A DNA stretch of 11,217 nt from assembly GCA_023441105.1 (NCBI GenBank), contig JAEZQX010000187.1, positions 1-11,217 on the forward strand. Reading direction: 5' to 3'. A program made the position numbers and the translations under genes. Below, in pieces: positions 1-6,423 of this stretch (its first letter is position 1; each line of letters starts with the position of its first letter). The notes beneath the pieces are model-generated. The model saw nothing but the letters and a program-made list of their open reading frames with translations, ran no database searches and was not told the origin of the DNA. Source of the DNA: Pseudomonadota bacterium (GTDB lineage Bacteria; Pseudomonadota; Gammaproteobacteria; Burkholderiales; Burkholderiaceae).

Positions 1-1046
1 TTGGCCAGCGAGCTGTTGGCGAGCAGCTTGCGGTAGATCTTGACCTCTTCCGACACCTGCAGGCAGTACGGCACCTTGACGATGTAGATCCGGTCGAGGA
101 AGGCCTCGTTGTTGCGGTTGTTGCGGAACGCCTGCCACTCGGATTCGTTCGAATGGGCGAGGATGACGCCCTGGAACGGGATGGCCGAGATGCCTTCGGT
201 GCCCTTGAAGTTGCCCTCCTGCGTGGCGGTGAGCAGCGGGTGGAGCATCTTGATCGGTGCCTTGAACATCTCGACGAATTCGAGCAGGCCCTGGTTGGCG
301 AGGCACAGCCCGCCGGAGTAGCTGTAGGCATCCGGGTCGTCCTGCGACAGGGCCTCGAGCTTGCGGATGTCGACCTTGCCGACCAGGGACGAGATGTCCT
401 GGTTGTTCTCGTCGCCGGGCTCGGTCTTGGAGATGGCGATCTGCTTGAGCACCGACGGCTGGATCCGCACGACCCGGAACTTGGTCAGGTCGCCTTCGAA
501 CTCCTCGAGACGCTTGAGCGCCCACGGGCTGGCGATGCCGCTGAGGTAGCGCGGCGAGATGCCGTATTCCTTCTGCAGCATCGGACCGTCACGCTCCGGA
601 TGGAACAGGCCGAGCGGCGATTCGTTGACCGGCGAGTCCTTGAGGGCGTAGATGGGGAAGCTCTCCATCAGCGACTTGAGCCGCTCGGCGATGGACGACT
701 TGCCGCCGCCGACCGGGCCCAGGAGATAGAGCACCTGCTTGCGCTCCTCCAGTCCCTGGGCCGCATGCCGGAAGTAGGACACGATCTGCTGGATCGCATC
801 CTCCATGCCGTAGAACTCCTTGAAGGCGGGATAGCGCCGCAGCAGACGGTTGGAGAACAGGCGCGACAGGCGCGGGTCGTTGCGCGTGTCGATCACCTCC
901 GGCTCGCCGATGGCGGCGAGCATCCGTTCCGCGGCGCTGGCGTAGGCCATCGGTTCCTGCTTGCACAGCGCGAGGTAGTCGAGAAGGGACATTTCTTCAT
1001 CGCGTGCCGCCGCGTAGCGTTGGCGAAACGAATCAAGCAGGTTCAT
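1..1046 (-). CDS. prkA: PrkA/YeaG serine protein kinase, N-terminal part (runs off left edge)
   Basis: PrkA is a cytoplasmic AAA-type serine/threonine protein kinase involved in stress and nitrogen-starvation responses (YeaG in E. coli). The visible 348 residues align well, by memory, with the N-terminal half of E. coli YeaG, which is about 640 residues long. They include the N-terminal LLDSFRQRYAATRDEE-like start, RLSRLFSNR near residue 60, YPAFKEFYGMEDAI near 72-85, a Walker A loop GPVGGGKSS at 110-118, and the conserved TEPGDENNQDIS and LTATQEGNFKGTEGIS blocks. The ATG at 1046 is preceded by GGAGGT four bases upstream. The C-terminal kinase-like half lies outside the window. In many proteobacteria prkA is followed by yeaH (DUF444) and spoVR-like genes, so these may lie beyond the left edge. 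Identification is near certain. Confidence 0.96.
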   Translation of the reverse strand, partial: MNLLDSFRQRYAAARDEEMSLLDYLALCKQEPMAYASAAERMLAAIGEPEVIDTRNDPRLSRLFSNRLLRRYPAFKEFYGMEDAIQQIVSYFRHAAQGLEERKQVLYLLGPVGGGKSSIAERLKSLMESFPIYALKDSPVNESPLGLFHPERDGPMLQKEYGISPRYLSGIASPWALKRLEEFEGDLTKFRVVRIQPSVLKQIAISKTEPGDENNQDISSLVGKVDIRKLEALSQDDPDAYSYSGGLCLANQGLLEFVEMFKAPIKMLHPLLTATQEGNFKGTEGISAIPFQGVILAHSNESEWQAFRNNRNNEAFLDRIYIVKVPYCLQVSEEVKIYRKLLANSSLA

Positions 1047-1096
1047 TGAGACCTCCGGGACGGACGAAGCGTCCATGGGACGTAGCAGAGACCGTG

Positions 1097-1112
1097 TGCA
1101 CCGTGTGTGCCG
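1097..1112 (-). promoter_or_regulatory. Candidate sigma-54 promoter for prkA
   Basis: Read on the minus strand this is CGGCACACACGGTGCA. It has the -24 element CGGCAC and the -12 element GTGCA, with exact GG-N10-GC spacing, and matches the TGGCAC-N5-TTGCA consensus at GGCAC and TGCA. Transcription would begin near 1086, giving a leader of about 40 bases before the ATG at 1046. E. coli yeaGH is known to be driven by sigma-54/NtrC (and sigma-S), which makes the site plausible. I did not find a clear NtrC dyad upstream. Confidence 0.55.
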
Positions 1113-1501
1113 ATAATTGCATCGACGGTTCACTCCACCGTTCCGCCCGGACGAGCGCGGGCAAGGATGCGATGGATGGAGTGCGTTCGGGGTTTGCGAG
1201 ACAATCCGGCGAGGCGCTGGCCGGCAAGGTGAAGCGAGCTTCCTGGCCCGTCAGGAATGCGACCGGCAGGTGGTCAGGGCAGAGATCGTGAGAGTGAAGC
1301 CGGGTCATCCTGTCGTTGGGCTGCATCCGTGGACAGGACGCTTGAAGGGACTTGATGACTTCAGACGGCAGCGACGACATCCGATAGCGGGCTCTTTGCT
1401 TCACACGACATCAATAACGTATCACGCTTTGCTTCGGTGTACGCCGGAACAAGGCGTTTCGGGACGCAGATTTTTTCAAGCTTATGCAGTCGGGCAACAG
1501 G
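1113..1501. other. Gene-free intergenic stretch
   Basis: No convincing gene is present in either strand. The open frames here are Arg/Pro/Gly-rich, match no family I recognise and lack ribosome binding sites. The right part (about 1395-1490) is more AT-rich than its surroundings, as expected for a regulatory region. It contains a 9-bp direct repeat CTTTGCTTC at 1394-1402 and 1427-1435, starts 33 bases apart. I could not define a convincing sigma-70 promoter for the flavodoxin-like gene downstream. Confidence 0.5.
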
Positions 1502-1530
1502 GGTGAATCCAGAGGTGAATCGGGGTGAAT
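1502..1530 (+). repeat. Three copies of GGTGAAT at the start of the flavodoxin-like gene
   Basis: GGTGAAT occurs at 1502-1508, 1514-1520 and 1524-1530, with starts 12 and 10 bases apart. The middle copy is part of AGAGGTG, which acts as the Shine-Dalgarno sequence. The last copy contains the GTG start codon at 1525. The array therefore overlaps the translation initiation region. It could be a protein binding site or simply a duplicated Shine-Dalgarno-like sequence. Confidence 0.5.
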
Positions 1531-2076
1531 GCCGAGCGCGCTTCGCTGCTGGTCGTATGGCATTCCCGGACTGGCGCCGCCCGTCAGCTGGCAGCCGCGG
1601 CGACGCGCGGCGCGCGCCGATCGTCGGACGACGCGGCGAGCGGTGAGGCGCGCCAGGATGGTTCCGCGGCGCTGCCGATCGGCATCGACTGCGTGCACGC
1701 AAGCCGCGTCGATGCACAACGGATGTGCGCCGCCTCCGCGTACCTGTTCGTGGCGCCGGAAAACCTCGCATCGCTGTCCGGCGTGATGAAGGAATTTTTC
1801 GATCGCAACTACTACGGCGTGCTCGATCGCATTGCCGGCCGACCTTACGCGCTGATCATCGCGGCCGGCTCCGACGGCCAGGGTGCGGTGCGGCAGGTGG
1901 AAAGAATCGCGACCGGCTGGCGCCTCAAGGCGGTGGCCGAACCGATCATCGTCATCACGCACGCCCAGACCGCCGAGGCGATCCTTGCGCCCAAGAAGGT
2001 CCCGGCGGAGGACCTGTCGCGAGCCGCCGAGCTCGGCGCGGCGATGGCCCAGGGCCTGGCGATGGGCATCTTCTGA
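1525..2076 (+). CDS. Flavodoxin-family / NADPH-dependent FMN reductase-like protein
   Basis: This 183-residue cytoplasmic protein has the flavodoxin-like fold of FMN-binding oxidoreductases. The first beta strand SLLVVW leads into HSRTG at residues 13-17, the phosphate-binding loop for FMN. APEN near 77-80, followed by SGVMKEFFDR at 85-94, is the typical second FMN loop. AAGSDGQGA at 113-121 resembles the third. Residues 30-50 are a low-complexity linker. The GTG start at 1525 is chosen because AGAGGTG lies seven bases upstream. The gene is transcribed divergently from prkA and ends 180 bases before the next operon, so it is probably a single transcription unit. Its substrate or electron partner cannot be told from the sequence. 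Confidence 0.85.
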   Translation: MNAERASLLVVWHSRTGAARQLAAAATRGARRSSDDAASGEARQDGSAALPIGIDCVHASRVDAQRMCAASAYLFVAPENLASLSGVMKEFFDRNYYGVLDRIAGRPYALIIAAGSDGQGAVRQVERIATGWRLKAVAEPIIVITHAQTAEAILAPKKVPAEDLSRAAELGAAMAQGLAMGIF

Positions 2077-2083
2077 CCGTCGG

Positions 2084-2108
2084 CCCGATCGGGAGGCCGC
2101 TCGCGGCC
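2084..2108 (+). terminator. GC-rich dyad symmetries after the flavodoxin-like gene
   Basis: Just after the stop codon come a perfect 10-bp palindrome CCCGATCGGG (2084-2093) and a 6-bp inverted repeat GGCCGC-TC-GCGGCC (2095-2108). Either could fold in RNA and slow or end transcription. There is no T-run downstream, so this is not a classical intrinsic terminator and the call is weak. Confidence 0.25.
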
Positions 2109-2196
2109 GGCAGCCGGCGACGAAATTATCCTGCACTATCATCACTGCCCGCCATATAGCCCGGGCTGGGAACGTTGCATCGACAGCGTCCGTCGG

Positions 2197-2223
2197 CTTG
2201 GCGACCGGGGCAATTTCTATAAT
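2197..2223 (+). promoter_or_regulatory. Sigma-70 promoter of the halogenase-like operon
   Basis: A perfect -10 hexamer TATAAT (2218-2223) sits in an AT-rich pocket of otherwise GC-rich DNA. The best -35 candidate is CTTGGC at 2197-2202, with a 15-base spacer, which is short. Transcription would start near 2230, about 25 bases before the GTG at 2256. The -10 is convincing; the -35 is not. Confidence 0.5.
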
Positions 2224-2255
2224 CACCCGGGTCCGATGCAGGCAGAGGAGGATAA

Positions 2256-3575
2256 GTGGGCGTGCAGCAATGCGAGGTGGTGGTGATCGGCGGCGGCCCG
2301 GCAGGCTCGACGGCGGCAGCCCTGCTGGCCGAGGCGGGTCGGCAGGTGGTGCTGCTCGAGAAGGATGTCCATCCACGCTTCCATATCGGGGAATCCTTGC
2401 TGCCGGCGAACATGCCGCTGCTCGACCGCCTGGGCGTTCGCGACGAAGTGGACGCAATAGGCATGCCCAAGCTCGGCGTCGAGTTCGTTTCCCCGCAGCA
2501 CGAACATGTCGTCGACCTGCGCTTCATCGATGCCTGGGACAAGTCGCTGAGCGGCGCGCTGCAGGTCAGGCGATCGGACTTCGACCACCTGCTCCTGCGC
2601 AATGCCGGGCGCAAGGGGGCCCGGGTGCTCGAGGGGCATCGGGTGCGGCAGGTTGAGTTCCATCCCGCCTTCGGGGGCGCCACCGTGCAGGCGACCGGCC
2701 CCGACGGCAGGTCCAGCTCATGGGACGCCAGGCTGGTGATCGACGCCTCCGGCCGGGATACCTTCCTCGGCAACACCTTCCGCATCAAGCAGAAGTACCC
2801 CGGGCATTCGAGCGCCGCCGTGTTCGGCCATTTCCGCGGCGCCCGTCGCCACGACGGCAGCCGCGAAGGCGACATCACGATCTTCTGGTTCCAGCACGGC
2901 TGGTTCTGGTTCATCCCGCTTGCCGACGGCACGACCAGCGTCGGCGCCGTCTGCTGGCCGTACTACCTCAAGTCGCGCAGCAAGCCGCTGCCGGAGTTCC
3001 TCGCCGACACGATCGCGATGTGTCCGCGACTTGCCAGCCGGCTGGAGGGCGCGACCCGGGTCGACGACGTCCACGCCACCGGCAACTATTCCTACAGCTG
3101 CACCACGGCGCACGGCGCCGATCGCCAGGCGAGCTGCCTGATGGCCGGCGACGCGTTCGCCTTCATCGACCCGGTCTTCTCCTCGGGCGTGTTCCTCGCC
3201 ATGAGCAGCGCCTTCATGGCGGTCGAGGCGGCACAGTCCTGCCTCGATCGGCCTGGCCGGTCGGCTGCTGCCATGCGCGCCTACGAGCGCCGGATCCGCA
3301 AGGCCCCCGCCGAGTTCGCCTGGTTCATCGAGCGCATGACGCAGCCGGCGATGCGGGAGCTGTTCATGCACCCGCGCAACGTGCTGCGCGCCCGCGAGGC
3401 CGTCATGTCGATCCTGGCCGGCGACATCTACCGGGGCACTCCTTACAAGCCATCGTTGCTGGCCTTCAAGTCCTTCTATTACATGAACCTGATGAGAACC
3501 CCGCTGGCCACCATCCGGAGCTGGCGCACCCGCAAGCACAACATCCGCGACGTGTCCCTGGCTGCAGACGCCTGA
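2256..3575 (+). CDS. FAD-dependent oxidoreductase of the flavin-dependent halogenase family
   Basis: A 439-residue soluble flavoprotein. The N-terminal Rossmann motif IGGGPAGS (11-18) binds FAD, HIGESLLP is at 43-50, a Lys at 72 lies where halogenases carry the active-site Lys, and the halogenase signature WFWFIP (W-x-W-x-I-P) is at 216-221. GDAFAFIDPVFSSG at 298-311 is the second FAD-contacting block. Halogenases use FADH2, oxygen and halide to chlorinate or brominate aromatic substrates. Relatives in pigment clusters are often annotated as tryptophan halogenase without proven halogenation, so oxidation or hydroxylation is also possible. AGGAGG lies four bases before the GTG at 2256; an in-frame GTG at 2262 is the alternative start. 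It heads a four-gene operon and its stop overlaps the next start (TGATG). Confidence 0.85.
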   Translation: MGVQQCEVVVIGGGPAGSTAAALLAEAGRQVVLLEKDVHPRFHIGESLLPANMPLLDRLGVRDEVDAIGMPKLGVEFVSPQHEHVVDLRFIDAWDKSLSGALQVRRSDFDHLLLRNAGRKGARVLEGHRVRQVEFHPAFGGATVQATGPDGRSSSWDARLVIDASGRDTFLGNTFRIKQKYPGHSSAAVFGHFRGARRHDGSREGDITIFWFQHGWFWFIPLADGTTSVGAVCWPYYLKSRSKPLPEFLADTIAMCPRLASRLEGATRVDDVHATGNYSYSCTTAHGADRQASCLMAGDAFAFIDPVFSSGVFLAMSSAFMAVEAAQSCLDRPGRSAAAMRAYERRIRKAPAEFAWFIERMTQPAMRELFMHPRNVLRAREAVMSILAGDIYRGTPYKPSLLAFKSFYYMNLMRTPLATIRSWRTRKHNIRDVSLAADA

Positions 3576-4606
3576 TGCGGGCGTGCAGGAAGGCGGCGCG
3601 GCCGTCCACGCGGGCGGCCCGCCGCCGGGGCGGTTCTCCCATCATCTGCCTGCTCGGCGCCCTGATGGCCGTCCTGCTGCCGGCAGTCGATCCGGCGACC
3701 GCGCAGCCGGCCGCGACCGACGTCAGTCAGCTGCGCGCGCTGCCGGCGGCGGATGGTCCGTCGACTGCAACCCCTGCGGCAGGCGGCAGCGCCGTCACGC
3801 GATCGGGCGCCGGGCGCGTCGAGGAGGGGCCGGTCTGGGAAGCCGGGATCGGCGTGACCGCCCTGACCCTGCCGGACTACCGCGGCTCGGAGAAGAGCCG
3901 CAGCTACCTGCTGCCGCTGCCCTACCTGGTGTACCGCGGGCCGCGCTTCAGTGTCGACCGCGGCGGCCTGAGGGCGGAGCTGCTGGACAAGGGACGCCTC
4001 GAGCTCGATTTCAGCGTCAACCTGTCGGTGCCGGTGCGCAGCGACGGCAACCCGGCCCGAGCCGGCATGCCGGATCTCAGGCCGGCGTTGGAGATCGGCC
4101 CGCAGTTGCTGGCCGACTTGTGGGCCTCGCCGGGCGGTCGTGCCAAGCTGCAGCTGCAGCTGCCGCTGCGCTACGCCTTTGCGCTCAGCACCGACACGCG
4201 GGATGCCGGCTTTATCTTCCACCCCCGCCTGGGGCTGGACGTCACCGACTTCGGCGGCTATCGCGGCTTGAATGCCGGCCTGGTGGTCGGGCCGATGTTC
4301 GCCACCGAGCGGCAGCACGACTATTTCTATACAGTGGACCCGCAATACGCGACGGCAACCCGACCGGCCTACCAGGCGCGCGGCGGCTACAGCGGCATGC
4401 AGCTCACCATGTCGCTGAGCAAGCGGTTTCCTAAATACTGGTTCGGCGCCTTCGTCCGGACCGATTGGCTGGATGGGGCGGTGTTCGAGGACTCGCCGCT
4501 GGTCACCCGCAAGACGACAGTGGCGGCCGGCATCGCCATCAGCTGGATCTTTGCCGAATCCGCTGATCGGATCGTCGTGCGCGACCGCAGCCAAATCGGG
4601 CGATGA
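3575..4606 (+). CDS. MipA/OmpV-family outer-membrane protein
   Basis: A 343-residue protein predicted to form an outer-membrane beta-barrel. The Arg-rich start (residues 1-20) and the hydrophobic stretch 22-37, followed by ATAQ near 41-44, form a Sec-type signal peptide with probable cleavage about residue 43. A Pro/Ala/Ser-rich spacer (45-85) precedes the family block: GIGVTALTLPDYRGSE near 91-107 and YLLPLPYLVYRG near 111-122, then alternating amphipathic strands to AGIAISWIF. MipA/OmpV members are usually about 250-280 residues, so this one is long, mainly from the N-terminal extension. The ATG shares its A with the upstream stop codon, which implies translational coupling. MipA is known as a scaffold for murein enzymes, but most relatives have no assigned role. 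Inside this operon it may serve surface display or export of a lipid-like product. Confidence 0.8.
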   Translation: MRACRKAARPSTRAARRRGGSPIICLLGALMAVLLPAVDPATAQPAATDVSQLRALPAADGPSTATPAAGGSAVTRSGAGRVEEGPVWEAGIGVTALTLPDYRGSEKSRSYLLPLPYLVYRGPRFSVDRGGLRAELLDKGRLELDFSVNLSVPVRSDGNPARAGMPDLRPALEIGPQLLADLWASPGGRAKLQLQLPLRYAFALSTDTRDAGFIFHPRLGLDVTDFGGYRGLNAGLVVGPMFATERQHDYFYTVDPQYATATRPAYQARGGYSGMQLTMSLSKRFPKYWFGAFVRTDWLDGAVFEDSPLVTRKTTVAAGIAISWIFAESADRIVVRDRSQIGR

Positions 4607-4613
4607 TTGCAGG

Positions 4614-5585
4614 ATGAACTACCGCGCGACCTCCTCCGAAGCCGATCCGCAGGATCGCCACCCTGCCGGGGCTGCGGACGCCGACTTCCCGGATGCCGGC
4701 CGCGGGGGCACCGACGCCGCGGAGGTGGGGTCGCCGGAGCTGGACTTGCCGCCGGCGGGCGGCCTGGTGGCCGGCTACCTCGCGTTGTGGTTCGGCCTGC
4801 TGACCTGCGGCGTGGTGTTCCTGGGCTGGTGCGGGATCGCCTTCCTGATCAGCCCGCTGCTGCGCGCCCCGGACCGGCGCCGGATCGGCCGGGTGGGGAT
4901 GCATCGAGTGTTCCGGACGTACCTGGCGCTGCTCGGCCGGCTGAATATCGTCCAGATCGACAACGGCGCGCTGGACGAGCTATGCCACGAGCGGTCGCTG
5001 ATCCTCGCGCCCAACCACCCGTCGATGATGGATGTGATCCTGATCATCTCGCGCCTGCCGGACGTCGGCTGTGTCATGAAGGCGCAACTGTGGGACAACA
5101 TCTTCCTGGGCGCCGGGGCGCGCATGGCGGAGTTCATCCGCAACGATTCGCCGCGCAGCATGATCAAGCTGGCGGTGCGGGACCTGCAGCGCGGCAGCCA
5201 GTTGCTGATCTTCCCCGAAGCGACCCGCACGGTCAGGCATCCGGTCAACCCGCTGTCCGGCGGTTTCGCGCTCATCGCCAAGAAGGCGAACGCGCCGGTG
5301 CAGACGATCCTGATCGAGTCCGACTCTCCCTACCTTCGCAAGGGCTGGTCGTTGTTCCGGCTGCCGCCGATGCCGATCAGGTTCCGGCTGCGGCTCGGCC
5401 GGCGCTTCGAGCCGCGCGACGACGTCGAAGCGCTGGTCACGGAAATGGAGCGCTATTTCGTCGATCAACTGGGTGACGGCCGGGCAGGGGGCGCCGGGCA
5501 GGTGGCCGACGCGGAGGCCGCACGTGCGCTGCAGGAAAGCGTGCCGCCCGCCGAGGCGCCGGCGGCTGCCCGGACGGCGGCTTGA
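4614..5585 (+). CDS. PlsC-type 1-acyl-glycerol-3-phosphate acyltransferase-like membrane protein
   Basis: A 323-residue inner-membrane acyltransferase. After a charged, disordered N-terminus (1-48) a hydrophobic segment spans about 51-83. The catalytic motif NHPSMMD (residues 134-140, H135 and D140 as the H-x4-D pair) and the acceptor-binding motif FPEATRT (200-206, a variant of FPEGTR) identify the LPLAT/PlsC fold. The last 35 residues are Ala-rich and not conserved. Seven bases separate the start from the MipA stop and only a weak AGG precedes the ATG, so translation is probably coupled. The housekeeping role would be phospholipid synthesis. Being wedged between a halogenase-like gene and a glycosyltransferase, it more likely acylates a specialised product. 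Confidence 0.85.
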   Translation: MNYRATSSEADPQDRHPAGAADADFPDAGRGGTDAAEVGSPELDLPPAGGLVAGYLALWFGLLTCGVVFLGWCGIAFLISPLLRAPDRRRIGRVGMHRVFRTYLALLGRLNIVQIDNGALDELCHERSLILAPNHPSMMDVILIISRLPDVGCVMKAQLWDNIFLGAGARMAEFIRNDSPRSMIKLAVRDLQRGSQLLIFPEATRTVRHPVNPLSGGFALIAKKANAPVQTILIESDSPYLRKGWSLFRLPPMPIRFRLRLGRRFEPRDDVEALVTEMERYFVDQLGDGRAGGAGQVADAEAARALQESVPPAEAPAAARTAA

Positions 5586-5590
5586 ACGGG

Positions 5591-6388
5591 ATGGCTGTCG
5601 GCGATCCTGCCACCCCGAACCCGCCGATCAGCAGCCAGCGCCGGCTGGTGCTGATTCCCAGCTTCAACACCGGAACCCGCCTGCGGCAGACGGTCGAGGA
5701 GGCGCTGGCGCACTGGGATCCGGTCTGGGTGGTGATCGATGGCAGCACCGACGGGAGCGCCCGCTTGCTCGACGACCTGCTCGACCCGGCGAGCGCGCAC
5801 CATCGGCCGGGACTGGTGGTATTCGAGCTGCCGGCCAACCAGGGCAAGGGGGCCGCCATCCTCCACGGCTTGCGCAGTGCGCTGCACGCGGGCTTCAGCC
5901 ATGCCCTCACCATGGATGCCGACGGCCAGCATCCGGCCGAGCTGATTCCCGCCTTCATGGCGGCATCGGAGTCGGCGCCGCAGGCGATGATCCTCGGCAA
6001 GCCCGTCTTCGATGCCAGCGCCCCGGCCCTGCGGGTGCGCGGCCGGCGGATCTCCAACTGGTGGGTCAACCTCGAGACCTTCGACGCCGGCATCGGCGAC
6101 TCGCTGTTCGGCTTCCGGGTCTATCCGATCGCGCCGCTGCTGCAGATCATGCTCGGGCGGCGCTGGATGCGGCGCTTCGACTTCGACGCCGAGGCGGTGG
6201 TGCGGCTGTCATGGCACGGCGTGCAGCCGGTCAACCTCGATGCGCCGGTCCGCTACCTGGCGGCGGAGGAGGGTGGCGTCTCGCATTTCAACTACTACCG
6301 CGACAACGCCTTGCTGACCGGCATGCACCTGCGGCTGCTGGGCGGCTTCCTGGTGCGCGGGCTGGGCAGGTTGCTGAGGCTCGGTTAG
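5591..6388 (+). CDS. Family 2 glycosyltransferase
   Basis: A 265-residue GT-A fold glycosyltransferase. LVLIPSFNTG (19-28) is the nucleotide-binding first strand, DGSTDGS (50-56) is the GT2 signature, NQGKGAAI (83-90) follows, and DADGQHP (109-115) is the metal-binding D-x-D region. There is no long transmembrane segment, but the C-terminal part is hydrophobic and Arg-rich (245-264), suggesting membrane attachment. ATG 5591 is chosen; an in-frame TTG at 5582 overlaps the upstream stop and would add three residues. Neither has a strong ribosome binding site, so coupling to the acyltransferase is likely. It would add a sugar to the lipid or aromatic product of the operon. Confidence 0.85.
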   Translation: MAVGDPATPNPPISSQRRLVLIPSFNTGTRLRQTVEEALAHWDPVWVVIDGSTDGSARLLDDLLDPASAHHRPGLVVFELPANQGKGAAILHGLRSALHAGFSHALTMDADGQHPAELIPAFMAASESAPQAMILGKPVFDASAPALRVRGRRISNWWVNLETFDAGIGDSLFGFRVYPIAPLLQIMLGRRWMRRFDFDAEAVVRLSWHGVQPVNLDAPVRYLAAEEGGVSHFNYYRDNALLTGMHLRLLGGFLVRGLGRLLRLG

Positions 6389-6423
6389 GAGCCTGCCAGG
6401 CCATCCTTCCGCCGTGCAGGCTC
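6389..6423. terminator. Bidirectional terminator-like inverted repeat between convergent genes
   Basis: GAGCCTGC (6389-6396) pairs perfectly with GCAGGCTC (6416-6423) around a 19-base loop. It fills the 34-base gap between the glycosyltransferase stop and the stop of the convergent DUF5996 gene. The right arm touches the first base of that stop codon. There is no T-run on either side, so intrinsic termination is only suggested. Confidence 0.4.

Noticed and set aside
153..1049. Plus-strand open frame of about 300 codons across the prkA region.
   Set aside because: It is antisense to an unmistakable prkA reading frame, has low-complexity Leu/Glu/Arg composition and matches no family.
1117..1506. 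Plus-strand open frame of 129 codons in the intergenic region.
   Set aside because: No ribosome binding site, no recognisable domain, and it overlaps other open frames of similar quality in the same gene-free stretch.
2175..2203. TTGCAT (2175-2180) or TTGGCG (2198-2203) as -35 boxes for the TATAAT at 2218.
   Set aside because: Spacers of 37 and 14 bases are outside the workable range; CTTGGC at 2197-2202 is the least poor choice.
1411..2457. Minus-strand open frame of about 350 codons over the flavodoxin-like gene and the next promoter.
   Set aside because: It has Arg/Pro/Ala-rich composition without motifs and lies opposite the flavodoxin-like gene with its FMN loops and the TATAAT promoter.
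2720..3574. Upstream extension of the MipA/OmpV reading frame through the halogenase-like gene.
   Set aside because: The frame is open only by GC bias; the extension is Arg/His-rich, overlaps a clear FAD-protein gene, and would bury the signal peptide that begins at 3575.
4473..4613. Longer start for the acyltransferase inside the MipA/OmpV gene.
   Set aside because: The added residues are Arg/Ser-rich and overlap the conserved end of the barrel protein. The ATG at 4614 fits the operon spacing.
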